Origin: Scatophagus argus | Taxonomy: Eukaryota > Chordata > Actinopteri > Scatophagidae | DNA length: 64,000 nt | Reading direction: 5' to 3' | NCBI RefSeq assembly: GCF_020382885.2 | Contig: NC_058502.1 | Coordinates: forward strand, 13,171,950-13,235,949 | In this document: piece by piece, positions 15,286 to 27,800 of the stretch | Layout of the letters: every line of letters starts with the position of its first letter | How positions within the stretch are numbered: position 1 is the first letter of the stretch | The notes under the pieces: generated by a model | Told to the model about the DNA's origin: nothing | Database searches by the model: none | The model's input: the letters and a program-made list of their open reading frames with translations, nothing else | Position numbers and translations under genes: made by a program

Positions 15286-15677
15286 GGTGGCAGAGTCAGG
15301 CTGGTTTTCTCAGTTCCACTCTGCCAGGCTAGTTTCAGTGACACAAACGCATACACCACCTGAAAGTGTAAAATAAACAGGACATGAATGTGTGACGCGT
15401 TGCAATACTACTAGTAAAACAGAGATGTGTGCATCTGTGCTTATGTGTGGATATATACAGTTACTATTCCCTGATATGATTTATTATGACCCATTTACAG
15501 ATTAGTGATTACAGTCTGTCCATTGTCAGGCATCCTTATCTTAGAACCTGTTCCACCTGAAAGTAGTTTAGGTTAGATAAAGGTAGCAGACATAAACAGT
15601 CAGCCCTTATTAAATGACATGTTAGCACACAGATGAGTCAGATCTAACAGTGTAGGCTATCTTGAAGTAAGAAGTTA

Positions 15678-15800
15678 GCAGGGCTGCAACAAACGTTTAC
15701 TTTTGTTATTATTTTAGTTTATTTTTCAAGTTATCTTTTTATGTTTGTCAAAAATAACAAACAGCTCTATAATTACCAGAGCCTAAAGCAAGTACTTCCT
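15678..15800 (+). repeat. Teleost dispersed repeat (left end of 'aGGGCTGCAAC' family)
   Basis: Starts with AGGGCTGCAACAAACG and continues with the TTATTTT/TTATCTTTTT-type sequence common to a widespread fish repeat usually beginning AGGGCTGCAACTAACG. The remainder is too decayed to follow. A related fragment occurs at 61985-62195 inside the khdrbs2 intron. Class assignment is from memory of the family consensus. Confidence 0.55.
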
Positions 15801-17252
15801 CTCTTTGGCTGAGTATCAAGACTCCAAAAGCGGAAAATTATTTTTTAAAGCTCGTCAGAAGGTGAAAGCTCTAAGGCTGTGATATTATGGCTGGGCTTGA
15901 TGTTTTACAAGTCGCTTCTGTTTAACAAACTAATTACTTGGTATTGGTTCAGTGCACAGACTGATGTACTCGCCAATAACCGATGCAGCACCTCAACTCC
16001 ACTGACCATTAACATTTTTAAAAAGGGATGTAAAACACTAGAAAACCTAAAGACACGCTTTGGGATGCTCTAAAAATAGTTCTCAAAGTTTGTGAAACTA
16101 AGGATATCACAAAACATATGTACATGTGAGAAATTAAAATCTGGCCTGAATTTGGGAAATTGCCACAGAACAAAACAAAATATTAAGACTTTATTAAGAA
16201 AAGTGTAAACTTACAGTCATTTTCTCTGTCTAAATGTTATATGCCCATTCCTGCAAATCCAGAGATGTCTACACACTGAATTAAATGATGAAAGTTTTTG
16301 AAAAAGCTAAAGAAATGGTACAAAATCTGTTCGAACTGTAAAGTTCTACAGTTAAAATGATTTTTATTTAGAGTCACTAAGGTGACTTCAGCACAAAAGT
16401 TACCACAGGAATCAAACTGGGAAGGTAGTGCACTTCCATTAAACTCACTGTGATAAATTTTACAAGGCACGTATTTGGCATGACTGCGCAGTGTGTTTAT
16501 TCTTCCATTAGCACTGAGTGCAGCAGACTCCACATGGCAACTAACAACTCTTCCACAGCTATATGCATGTAGCCACTCAGTGCAATGCTAAACAACATAT
16601 TGTGGGAAAGCTGTTCCCTGTGGACACTGACAACCTACTGTGTGACTGTGGTGTCCAACAGCCTGTCTGGATTTGAGTCACACAATATGTGCTGCAGTAG
16701 AAGATATTATTCATCAACTATAACTGGGCTGCATGACACAACCGTTGTTATAACATGCAGGCTAAACCTGGCGCAAAGTAAACCGCCTGCTCTTTAGCTT
16801 AATGTGAAGTTTTAAATTAGTTAACAGATATTTGTATACTTGAGATTAGATTCTAAAATGTGAACATCTACCAGCCACTGACAGATAAATGTTAAAATTC
16901 ACCAACCACTCAATAGTAAATCATCCTTTTTGTGTCTGAAATCTGTCAGTCCCTTTGGTTTGTTTTGGCTAACAGCATTTGGCTGGTGGTAATTTTTTTA
17001 CCTTGGATTTTACCTCTGCAGTCTCTTAAATTGATCTAAGTCACGTTAAGAAAGGACCAGGACCCTTTTCTTACCTTCTTCCAACTTTGAGTCACAAGCC
17101 AAGTTACACATTTGCAGCTGCTTTGAGTCATAATTCCTGTTTGGAGAGGAGTTGGCAACGAGTCTTATAAAGTCTGCTCACACGCAAAAACTGAAAATTC
17201 TATTTAAAATATTAAGTTGTTATCACTGATATGACAGGTTTGGAAAATGTTT

Positions 17253-17420
17253 TAGTCAAGTCAAGTCAAGTCAACTTTATTTGTATAGCCCATTTTTACA
17301 AGCAGTTTGTCTCAAAGGGCTTAACATAACATCAGCAACATCCTCTGCCCTTCGACCCTCACATCGACTAAGGAAAAACTCCCAGAAAAACCTTTAACAG
17401 GAAAAAAAAAGTGACGATCA
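17253..17420 (+). repeat. Teleost dispersed repeat with TCAAG tandem and 'TTTATTTGTATAGC' core
   Basis: Four TCAAG units lead into CAACTTTATTTGTATAGCCC, then about 120 bp ending in AAGGAAAAACTCCC. This arrangement is shared with 62881-63055 (tandem TTCAA, then TTTATTTATATA, ending AGGAAAAACTGCC), so both are members of one family in the same orientation. It is a very common fish repeat, probably a short non-autonomous element. Confidence 0.7.
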
Positions 17421-18615
17421 TTTATTGTCTATCACTGTAGTCACATCTTATGTCATGAATTTTCTACACAAAGTGTGGTACAATGTAACAATTTATTAAC
17501 AAAAGTTAATAAATCACACATTGCACACATAGTTTCCAACTAGCCATCAACTTCAGGTAATGCTCCATGACTGCACGGATAATCATCCTATCTGCAGTTC
17601 TGTTTTTTTTTTAACTATCGTGATATTTCATCAGCACCCCATCGAAACAACAAGCATGATGAAGACATGAGACAGAATCCGAAATATGTACACCACGACA
17701 TGACATGCATTTCAACCCTCGTATAAATGAGCTGTGTTTCGTATGTAGAAGACCATCTACACCTCCCCTCTTAGACAGATTCACTGTTACTTTCCTCAGG
17801 CCTCAAGGCGGGGCACAGTTAAAGCCAACATTTTAGGCAACAGGAAGAATAAAAAATTAGATAATATCGTGTGATGCAACCACTCCTTTGTGCTGAGGTT
17901 TTCCGTCGCTGCCGGTGGTATGTCCAGTAAGTTTGTGAGGCAAACTGACTGACTGATAAACATTTCAATCTGCTTTATTCCTTCAAATCAGAATCTCCTG
18001 CCTTGGTCAAGATGTGACCTGTTGAACAGCTGGCAGGAGGGTCTTCAGGTACCGAGCAGCTGGTACAGTCTGTTAAAGCTGACTGAAGGAAACTGTGTTG
18101 GTGACGAAGGATGAAACACAAACTCGTAGAGTGGACATTTTCTTACCTGTAAAATCACGTTTCAGCTCATCCGGTTCCCGCTAACATTTGATGAGCTAAG
18201 CAGCCGGCTAATCCACAATCACATATCTACAGCCTCCCTCTGCTCTTCTCTGTGGAGAGAGGAGACGCTCGTGACTCTGCCGCTAAGGTTACTTAGCTAA
18301 GGCTAGCCACTTTTCACAGAAAAAAACCCTTCCCCTCCACCCGTTAATGATATCTAGCGAATTGAGTACACAGGCCGAAAGTTCTCGACTTCAAAACGGG
18401 AGATAAAGTTTAAATAACGTCGAAAACTGAGTGAAATCAATGATATATATGGGACTGCAATGCATGGTTATCTATCCGCAAGCGTACGTTCCAGCTATCT
18501 ACGTTGCGCATGAGAGCAGCTAACCAGGCAACTGGCTAGCTCGGTAATGTCTGTTGCTAGGCAGCAGAGTCAAAGAGTGAAAAATGCAAGAGAGTTGACC
18601 ATGTCTACGGAGTTG

Positions 18616-18667
18616 ACGTCTTCGTCTTCTTCGTGTTCTTGCTTCTTCGTCTTCGTCTTCTTCGTAC
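18616..18667 (+). repeat. TTCGTC/TCTTCG-type simple repeat
   Basis: Interrupted tandem repeat of TTC and CGT units (period 3/6) about 50 bp long. It gives short low-complexity open frames on both strands that should not be taken for genes. Confidence 0.75.
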
Positions 18668-19034
18668 CAAAGACTTCGTATACTCGTTGTTCTTGTTTTA
18701 CGGCGGTCGGGAACAAGTTTATCGGAGCATTATCGCCACCTTCTGCTCCGGCATGTGTATCAGACAATACACAATACAAACTAAATTCGTGCAAGCAAGC
18801 AAAACAAAGAAACAAATTAACAAACAAATAAATTCCCTATCCATGTCAGCCACACTAGTAGTACACTGTCCCTGCTTATTCATTTTATCCTATAAACCCC
18901 CCTGTATCCCTTAAGAAAACTCTTTCATTAACATTATAGTTGAAAGCACTTCGTCAAGTCGTTTTTACTTTCCTCTCAGTCTGTAACAATTGCCTTGCAG
19001 TGTATGTCAGATCACATACCAAAGTTATCCCTCT

Positions 19035-19695
19035 GTTACTTCCCATCCTCCCAGCACTCTTGTGATATTGTCATAAGATAGGCCTTTATTAGTCCTGACA
19101 TGAGGACAGAAGCACAAGGATAACAAAATAAAAGTGCAGATAGGCTGAGTAAAAAATATACAAAATAAATAAATAAATATGGAGATATTTACACTTTTTT
19201 TCTTTCTTTTTTGTTTTTTAAAAAAAGAAACCATACAAAAATACACACAATATTCACAGTATTTTGATATTTTTAAATTATGAGCAGTAGAAAAGTCATT
19301 GTATTGAAGTAGGAAATGGGAGATTATTGCACAATGATTTATTGGAATTCAGTTTGTTTTGGAGTGCAAGGGGTCTGCTGGGAGCAGTGCTGGTTGTACA
19401 GTCTCACAGCAGGGGGGAGGGGAGGAAGGACCTGCACTAACACTCCTTCACACACTTGGGGTGCAGCAGCCTTCCACTGAACGAGCTGCCCAGTGCTGCC
19501 AGAGTTTCAGGCAGGGGGTGGGAGTCGTTCTATTGCAGAGAGGATAGTTTGGCAATCATCCTTCTCTCTCCCACCACCTGCACTGGGTCAAGGGGGCACC
19601 CTAGGATGGAGCTGGCCTTCCTAATGTCCCATCTTCTCCTGTCTGCACTAGAGATGCTGCTGCCCCAGCAGACCACTCCGTAGAGTATGGTCTTA
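19035..19695 (-). mobile_element. Non-LTR retrotransposon (L2/CR1-like LINE) 3' fragment, decayed
   Basis: Translated on the minus strand from about 19690, the sequence reads GVVCWGSSISSADRRR, then KASSILGCPLDPVQVVGERR. This is the characteristic C-terminal segment that follows the reverse transcriptase domain in a large group of vertebrate LINEs (commonly VVWWGSSIS...KKASSVLGCPLD). Further 3' the frame is broken, with an AT-rich tail (AAATAAATAAATA-type) near 19165-19185. Only the last few hundred bases of the element remain, so it is inactive. It lies between two promoters. Confidence 0.8.
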
Positions 19696-20470
19696 TCACA
19701 CTGCCTTACCTTGTCAAACTATGTGCTGATTTGTCAAGTCTGACCCAATCTGTTTCGAGTAGTGTGACTGGTTTAGTGTACAGACTCCCACTACATCTCC
19801 CTACACTTGTGTTTTGAGTTTTATTCATTTGTCACAAAACAGACAAGCACACAATAATAAAAAACATAAAGATGAATTTGACCGATCACATTTTTTTCCC
19901 CCACATTTTCTTCCGAATATAGTGATAATGTCTTTATAATGATTTTTTTTGATTTTAGTTAGACATAATACATGCTGTGGGCCCTTAATCATTACAGGCC
20001 AGCACGAAACTGACGATGGATGTGACGTAGTTCTGACACGTTCTTCCTTGAATGCCTGCTATTGGCTGAATCCTTGGTTGATGACGGGCTCCTGTTGGTA
20101 GACATGATTGTAGTCTTATCCTTTAACACTGTAACGGTTTTTCCAAGATAACTTTTTAAACTTCTACTATTAATTATAGAAAGTGTCCCAACAAAGAAAT
20201 ACATGCATACAATAAATCGTGTCACACAATAGGCTGCTATTCTAGAAAAAAAAAAACATTTAAGTCTAAGGGTAAACCCACTAGTTCTGGGTACGTTTGT
20301 TATGTAGTGCAGATGACCCCGCAAGTTCCTGTTGCACCCAGCGAAAAAAGAGTCATAAAAATGACACAATACATAAACCTTGATTTATTTCAAATTTTAA
20401 CTTCCTCAGTTATAAGACTGGATGGTATTTATCGTTTAAAAGTGGGAGGTCTTATCTTTTCATAAAGGTT

Positions 20471-20648
20471 GTCACCAACGACAGAGCTATGGCGGAACGG
20501 ACGGATCAACTAAACGAGTGTCCACACGCTCCGACAGGGTTTCTCTTCCTGGGTTAGCTGAAAGCGTCATCGTTTACCCGCGTTTGTTGAACAACCCACT
20601 TTGTTTGGCGGGATTGAGCTAAGAATAAGCTGTTCCATCATCTAATCG
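20471..20648 (+). promoter_or_regulatory. prim2 presumed promoter/first non-coding exon
   Basis: A CpG-containing stretch ends at a plausible splice donor (CG before GTAATA at 20649). The first coding exon starts only at 21881, so a non-coding first exon is required; this is the best candidate. An alternative small exon (21126-21168) is bounded by an AG and a strong GTAAGT donor. Confidence 0.4.
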
Positions 20649-21308
20649 GTAATATAACGAAATTTTAATCATTTAAGTGTTATTCCAGTACTTGTCGTAC
20701 GCCGTGTGATGAGTTGCTGAGGTTGTTTTTGGTAGTTTATCATATGTTAGCTAGCATCTCGGGGTGTGTGTTGTTGACGTACCATACTGCAGTTGGTTTT
20801 ATGGAGAAGAAAGAAGATAACACGTAATATGTCAGAGCTGCTGGAGCCTCACTAATCTTCATAACGCCAGTCAGTGGGCTCACAGTTGCTTTGCCAAATC
20901 TTGTATCCTTGCTGGGCTCAATTTCATAATAGACCTCACAGAGTTTAATGAAGGAAGTTTTCCAGTCAAGCTACTGCAGATAAAAAAACATGTTTTGACA
21001 GGTTGAAATGGTATTCTTCATGAATATTTTATTTCATACATGTTATACATTGTACATAATCTATAGCAACTGGCTTATGGTGATTTGTGGTGTGTGGACA
21101 AATTTGTAGTATGGTTTGTTGTTAGTGAAGATGACATATCCGCTGCCCATGTTATCGTGGAAAATAAGGTAAGTAGGGAGAGCCACTTCTTAAATGGACT
21201 CAAAGTTTGTAGGAGAGGTCATTTTTGTTTGTTCAAATATTTTTTAAACCCGGTCATATGCTATTTGTCAGTAGAAGCACGTTGTCTAACAAGTCACAAT
21301 TCTCCAGT

Positions 21309-21621
21309 ATACAATATATAGACAAATGTATCCAGACACATCTTTTTATGGGACTGTTTATCACCAATGAAGACATGGCTGGATGAGTTTGATGTGAAAG
21401 GACTTGACTGGCCCACACAGAGTCCCGACCTCAACCTTGTCCAACACCTTAGGAACGAACTGGAGCCAGGCCTTTTCATCCAACATCAGTGTCTGACCTC
21501 ACAAACGCTCTACTGCATAAATGCGCAAAAATTACCCCAGAAACACTCCAAAATCTTGTGCAAAACTTTCCCAGAAGAGTGGAAGCTCTGATGTCCCAAT
21601 ACTTTTGTCTGTATAGAGTAT
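21309..21621 (+). mobile_element. Tc1/mariner transposon remnant in prim2 intron 1
   Basis: The two ends are imperfect inverted repeats: near 21307-21340 GTATAC...AGACAAATGTATCC, and near 21595-21623 the complement of GTATAC...AGACAAAAGTATTGG. Between them an open frame from 21367 reads MKTWLDEFDVKGLDWPTQSP then DLNLVQHLRNELE, the end of a Tc1-type DDE transposase. The usual motif there is SPDLNPIEHLW, whose glutamate is the third catalytic residue; here it is glutamine. Most of the transposase is deleted, so the element is dead and at best a substrate. Confidence 0.85.
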
Positions 21622-21885
21622 ACATTATTTTATCCAATCCAAACATCCTGGCAAGATAGCTGGCACCATTATAAACAGAAATAAAGCACAGTACATTGGA
21701 GAAGGAGGAAAAATGGTGCAATTTGTGCTCACCCTAGTCTGTACCTCACTGTGTGTCATACTCAAGCTTAAAAATTGTTGTTGCATCAAATATGTCAGCA
21801 TGGTCACTACTGGTGTCCAGTTATCTGGTTGTGCCTTACTATACATGATTGAATACATTCTTGTTTTCCCTTATTAACAGGAACT

Positions 21886-24800
21886 ATGCAGTTTTCTGGC
21901 AGAAGAAAGAAGCTGAATAGTAACCTTCAGACGGAGCTCTATGGGCACGCTCTGCAGTTCTATGGACAGCCTCCTCTTGAGAACATCTCTCTCAGTGAAT
22001 TTGAGTTATTTGCTGTGGACAGACTGAAGTGTAAGACCGTGGCCTGATGCCAGCTGCAAACAGTGTCTGCTGTGCTGTTGTCAAATACATTGTTGACATG
22101 GTGAAAAGGAAATCACATTTACAATGTTGTTTTTAATTCCTCTACAGTATTGAAGACCATTGAGAATTTGGGAGTGAGCTATGTCAAACTGTCCGAGCAG
22201 TACACAAAGAAACTGGACAATGAGTTTAAAAACCTGAGTTTTCCTTACAGGCCAGAAGCTGTGAGTATATTTAGTGTGACATGTATCACACTTTTCTGGT
22301 TTAATGGTAGATGTGATGTGATTTTATATGATGGTCGGACTGCTTAAGATCAGAGAGGCAAACAGGCGGTCACGGCACCAATATGGAGTAAAAACCCACA
22401 TCTTGACCATCCATCAAAGGATGCATTACATCCTGTTGGAATGAATTAATAGCCATCATAAAATTAATTAACAATAACATTTTGTTGTAGGAGAAAGATT
22501 GAAATTGCAGCTGACATTGTCAGATGTTACAAACCAGGTTAAAAAAATTCTTTACCGCAATATTGTGTTTTAATGGTAAAAATGGAGACATGCAAAAGTT
22601 ATTTTATATTTTCCACTCCTACCCTAACACCCAGAGTCACAAAATGCATTTTGATTTTGCATTACTACTAAAATTATTCTCAACAACACAAAGAAGTTAT
22701 GAAGATTTAAATCACTGCACCTCTTCTAACCTATCAAGGATGACAGAAAACTTCCGAATGAAAGTGAATACGAGAAGCGGAGAAAGGACCATATCTCCCA
22801 CTTCATCCTCAGACTTGCCTACTGCCAAACGTAAGACTGTAGTTTCAATAGAATATTTGTTGACAAATTAAAAAAGAATTAAGACGTTGGTGTAATTCAA
22901 ATGCAAATGAATACATTTTTATGTCCAATGATGTCTTAAAGGGAGGACCTTAGACGGTGGTTTATACAACAGGAAGTTGATCTTTTCCGCTTTCGCTTCA
23001 GTAACCTGAGTGGAAAACAAAAGCTTGAATTTCTACACAGAAATAATCTGCAGTATGACACAGTAAGTTTTTCTTAATTGAAAATTTTGAACGCATTTTT
23101 TCTATTTCCACATAGATAAACACTCTTATATAGATATACTTTCTTCGTTAGCAGAGGCTTACTTACCCACAGCAAATTTTACAGTTTTAAATTAACTCTG
23201 ATAGAGTGAGTTCTAACACTATGCTGTTGTTTATTTTGTCCCAATCTTTGCACAGTTAATTTAACACTTTGTAAAGTGTTACTAATACAACTCAGATCCA
23301 GTGTTAAAATAATTCTACCCAGAGTGAAAATGAACTCTGTGTAACACTAGAGATAGAAATCCATGAGGGTGTGTTAGGGGAGGTGTGGTTTCATAACTCT
23401 GTGGGAGTTGAGTACCAAGCACCAGTGACACCAACTCTCTTACACAGCTGAGTTAAATCAACTTTTAACAGTGTTATTTCAACTCTATGTTTTAACTGTT
23501 TTGCTTAACACTGGAAAATGAGCTTTATGAACCTTTGTCCACTGATGACAGCCTTAGTCATTGTAGGATATTTCACAAATGTGACTGACCAAGAAGCAAG
23601 CAGATTTGCATGTATTTTTGGAAATGAAAATCTGAAAAAATGAAAATGGGTGGGACTGCAAGGTTACATTTGAAACTGATGTCTCATCAGAGTGCTGAGT
23701 GTGTAGTGAGACCACAAGCCAATAGGCTGTCTCCGTTTGGAGCTTGTGTTGAATTGTATTTTCACTAGATGGAGCTGTTTGATCACTGTAACAGGACCAA
23801 TGAATTTTAAGGTTTCCTTGAGTGGTGATTTAAACATTTGAGTGTTTTCTTTTTCAGAGATGACAAATGTACGTAAATACTGTATTTCACACACTATCCT
23901 AATCATATGTACGTATTACAGTTTCTCTTTTAGTTCAGAGAGTGCCTTTAGTCCCACCTAAATAAAGCACCGTGGCAAGTTTTCATAGTTCATCAACACA
24001 TAATGTGGTGCATTCATTTGATAAATGAGCTTTGGTTTCTTTGCGCCTCAACTTTTAATGTATTAACACTGATGCAGTGCTACCTTTACAGCTCCTCATT
24101 GAAAGCCATCTTTCTCCTCAATAACTTTTCAGATTAGTGTCAAGGAGAAAAAGTCTCTTCTGGATAAACTTATCAACTCCAGTTACGCCGTCAGTGGAAT
24201 CACGGTGGAGGATCAGGACTTCTACAAAGTGAGTTACTCACCTCTCCATCGAGACACCAAGAATGTTAAATGCTAATGCTTTCATAAAATGGATTTTTCT
24301 CTTTATGCGATATTATTCTGTAATTTTTATTCCTTCATATTCCACTCACATAGTGAATGAAGCAGGTCATCGAGGCACATTATTATTAATGTAATGTTTT
24401 GTCTTCTGAACGTCACTATATTAATAAAATGACATTCTGACTAGATATAAAATGTTTTAAGGTTAAAATCGCCCTCACCACTGTAATTATCTTCAGACTG
24501 ATTATTCCACTGAGTACCAAAAGCTGTTTTTCCTCATGAGCCCATGAATAGGGTTTATTTTACAGTTTTGTGATGATCTGAGTTGTTATCAGGAGTTCTG
24601 CACTGTGGATTTTCATATTAAAGGGGGCACTCCATCTGTTTTACACATGAGGGTTAAAGTTAGTTGCAGTTGAAGAGTATTAAATTTACTGGATACTGAA
24701 CAGGACATTGAATTTCATATTTTAAACAAAAGGCTGTGTCACTAACAGGAGGTGTCGAGTCTCATGTTTAAAATATGGGAAATGTAAGCTCCAGGGATGG

Positions 24801-27800
24801 ACTTCTCATGATCGATATCGATGAGATAGCTGATAATTTCACATTTTTGTAAAAAAAAAGTTTGTAACCTCCAGTTTATGCACCTCTGAGGGTAAAACAC
24901 GCCAAGATATAGTGTCTCTGAAACTGTAAATACAAAAAAATGTCCACACTGACATGTTTGGCTCTATGCTGGGTTGGTCAAGTGCAGCAGTTCGTTGATG
25001 TGACAACAGCGAGCTGCGCTTCTCCCTCTTCTCATCTCACAAACCAACTTTAAAGGCGCATGCCACCCCCCTGCTGCATCGGAGTGTGTAGATGCTGTGT
25101 TTGTTAAGTCTGTAAAGCAGTTTGGCATGGTGTTATTGGTTCCATTTATCAGCTGTCATTTCATTACCGACAGATAACGGATAATATCGATTTTTCCTTT
25201 ATAATATTTTATTAGTGCGATATATGTTGTGCATCCTTAGTAAGATCCAGTGAGTTTAGGTACTAAAATGAAAAGTATCTCAGTCTCCAATACTTCAGTT
25301 TTGAACCCTCTTGTCTCTTATGAGTCCCACCTCTGTGGGCATGCAACACTAAATTGCTGGAGTACCCCTTTAAGGTCATTACAAACTAATCTATTACAGA
25401 TTATATACAGGTTGGATTTGGAGTTAATATAACTGGGGGCCTGTTCAGAAGTGTCTGCATGTAACAACTCAGATCACACACTTTGCAATCTTCCACAATG
25501 ACTCACAGTGTAACATAAGAATTTACAGAAAAACTTAAATCCCTAAACGCTATAAAGCCATACATTTGGACTTTAGTAACGTTCGACTGGTATTAGACTA
25601 TTTAACGCCCACTACCTCATTATGTCATCCGTACTTTAAAATCCTAACCTGGTCAAGAGTCCCAGTCAAGCAGGGCAGTGAATAGTCTCTCAGTAAAACA
25701 TTTATTACATTGCCGTAAAACATTGATTTGTCGGCTTAATTCTCTCATGCCGTCAGGGTTAATGATTTGTCAGATAGAGAAAGATCATCTTATGATATGA
25801 AAATAAATGAGGAAATATTGGTTGATGAATGTTGCCGAATTACTAAATGTTCACATAGTGGATGAATCTCTGAAATCAGTATGAATGGAGAGGCTGCACA
25901 GTAATTGGTTGATTGTCAGATCATCGTGATAGCCTTTCACAGATGAATAGATTTAGGCTTACTGTTTATCTGTTCGGAGGAGGAAAGGGGGGCAAGTCAT
26001 GGCCTGCTATTTGACATTAAATTTACATTTTAGCTTTTTTGCTGGCAGCCTCTTTGAGAGACTTAATTGAACATCACTGCTATAAGCAGAAATCCCTGGA
26101 TCGCACTCACCATGTGCATGAATGGAGTATTAACTTCTATATCTTTTGCATTGTTTAAAACATCTGTTTCCTGCAACTTTTATTTTAAAGGTTCCTTTTC
26201 AAGATGCATTGGATCTAGTGCGAACTCGGAAGGTGTACCTCAAAGCAGGCTACGTGTACATCCCTCAGCAGGACATCGTTACCATTGTGCTCAACGATTT
26301 CCGCACTAGGCTATCTAAAGCTCTTGCAGTAAGTGTTTGCAACTTTTCACCACTTTGGGATTGAAGAAGAGGAGGAATTTGTATTTGACAGGCATGTTTT
26401 ATTGATTACTGTCAAGATGTTTAGAGATTTTCAACAAGTATAACAAAAATGCCCTGAGATAATTACCTTACTTTAACCTTACTTTTAAATCAGTATTATC
26501 CTACAATATAACGCAATCCAATCTACAACCAATCTTTCCTAAGTACCATACCTAAGTTTAATCAACTTTACTGACTCACTCCAATGTTTTGCATTATATT
26601 TTACAAGAGTATCTGCACAGCAAAACTCTCAGATTTTCCAGCGTTAAGCAAAACTGTTAAAACATAACACTGTTAAAATAACACTGTTAAAAGTTGATTT
26701 ACCTCAGCTGTGTAAGAGAGGTGGTGTCATTGGGTGGTGCTTGGTACTCAACTCCCACAGAGTTATGAAACCACACCTCCCCTAACACATCCTTATGGAT
26801 TTCTATCTCAGAGTTCATTTTCACTCTGAGTAGATTTATTTTAACACTGGATCTGAGTTGTATTAGTAACACTTTACAAAGTGTTAAATTAACTGTGCAA
26901 AGATTGGGACAAAATAAACACCAGCATAGTGTCAGAACTCACTCTCTCAGAGTTACTTTAACATTGTAAAATTTGCTGTGTGTTATGTCCACTTCTAGTC
27001 CATGTAGATTATATAAGTAAAATTTGTTTTGTGTGTGACTGGTTCCATTAGGCAAATGATTAAATTGCAGCCATGGGTGATGCCTACAGTGCCCCGAGGG
27101 AAGCTGGAGAAATGCAGGGTACAAATGAGGGGAATAAGCATGCACACATGACACGAGATGTCTGCAGGGAGGAGGGTGCTTGTTGTCTCTCCGGGCATGT
27201 ATTTTTTTATTGTGGAAGAGAGGCCCATGAGGACGCATTATCAGCATGCTTGTACATTGCATTGAATGCCCTGAGGGACATGAAACATGATGTTTTGGGA
27301 ACCAGAGGCATTCTGTATAATATATGTGAGGAGACAACCATGGTTCAGTTACATCATGGTGAAGGTTACAGACTTGGGAGAAGCCACAAGCCTTCTCAAC
27401 AGCAATCGGCAGTGGAAATAAATGATTTATGAATAGACTTGTTCTATTAATGAGGTGCAAGAGATCTACGCTGTACAACAGAGATGATGAAATATGCCAT
27501 TATTGTAAAGATGTGCGAATCGTTACTGCTCTGACTTGAATCTCAGCCTTTCCCACATAAGACTTGGGTCTCATGTACACATACATGTATGTCATGTACT
27601 ATGTCAAAAACGACACCAGATGCAGTGCCTTTGCAACATAGCTGTAGTCTCCTTTGGAACTGTCAGCTTATTGCTTTGTACATTTTTGTTCTGTGGTTTT
27701 GTTATGTCATTTGCTCGTTATATTTAACTGAGTAGCTACTTTCAGTCAGTGCATATCCAGATAATGTCTGTGTTAATGACAAAGAATTGGGCTTCGTTTA

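Larger units (their letters stand above)
15286..18300 (-). promoter_or_regulatory. rab23 5' UTR exons, first intron and promoter
   Basis: The coding exon extends into 5' UTR up to an acceptor at about 15360, so exon 15131-15359 holds the start codon. A consensus donor (minus strand, before GTAAG) at about 18151 marks a likely first non-coding exon running from about 18300. A second donor-like site near 17077 may mark an alternative non-coding exon. Sequence around 18150-18560 is comparatively CpG-rich, fitting a promoter. The 2.8-kb intron contains two dispersed-repeat remnants, at 15678-15800 and 17253-17420, and nothing else recognised. Confidence 0.5.
18560..20470. other. Divergent rab23/prim2 promoter interval
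   Basis: The interval separates the head-to-head genes rab23 and prim2. It contains a TTCGTC-type trinucleotide/hexanucleotide repeat at 18616-18667 and a degraded LINE at about 19035-19695. No coding exon was seen. Promoter sequence probably sits at both ends (near 18.2-18.5 kb for rab23 and 20.4-20.6 kb for prim2). Confidence 0.5.

Noticed and set aside
18570-18914. Open frames on both strands near the rab23 promoter
   Set aside because: Most of their length is a TTC/CGT simple repeat; no domain or splice signal supports a gene.
19359-19683. Two + strand open frames of 62-75 codons
   Set aside because: This is the reverse strand of the LINE reverse-transcriptase C-terminus, so the coding sense is the minus strand and it is broken.
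26939-27478. 179-codon minus strand frame and 119-codon plus strand frame in prim2 intron 7
   Set aside because: They overlap each other and one end of transposon copy B; composition is His/Cys/Leu-rich without a recognisable domain and no splice sites fit. Considered chance frames.
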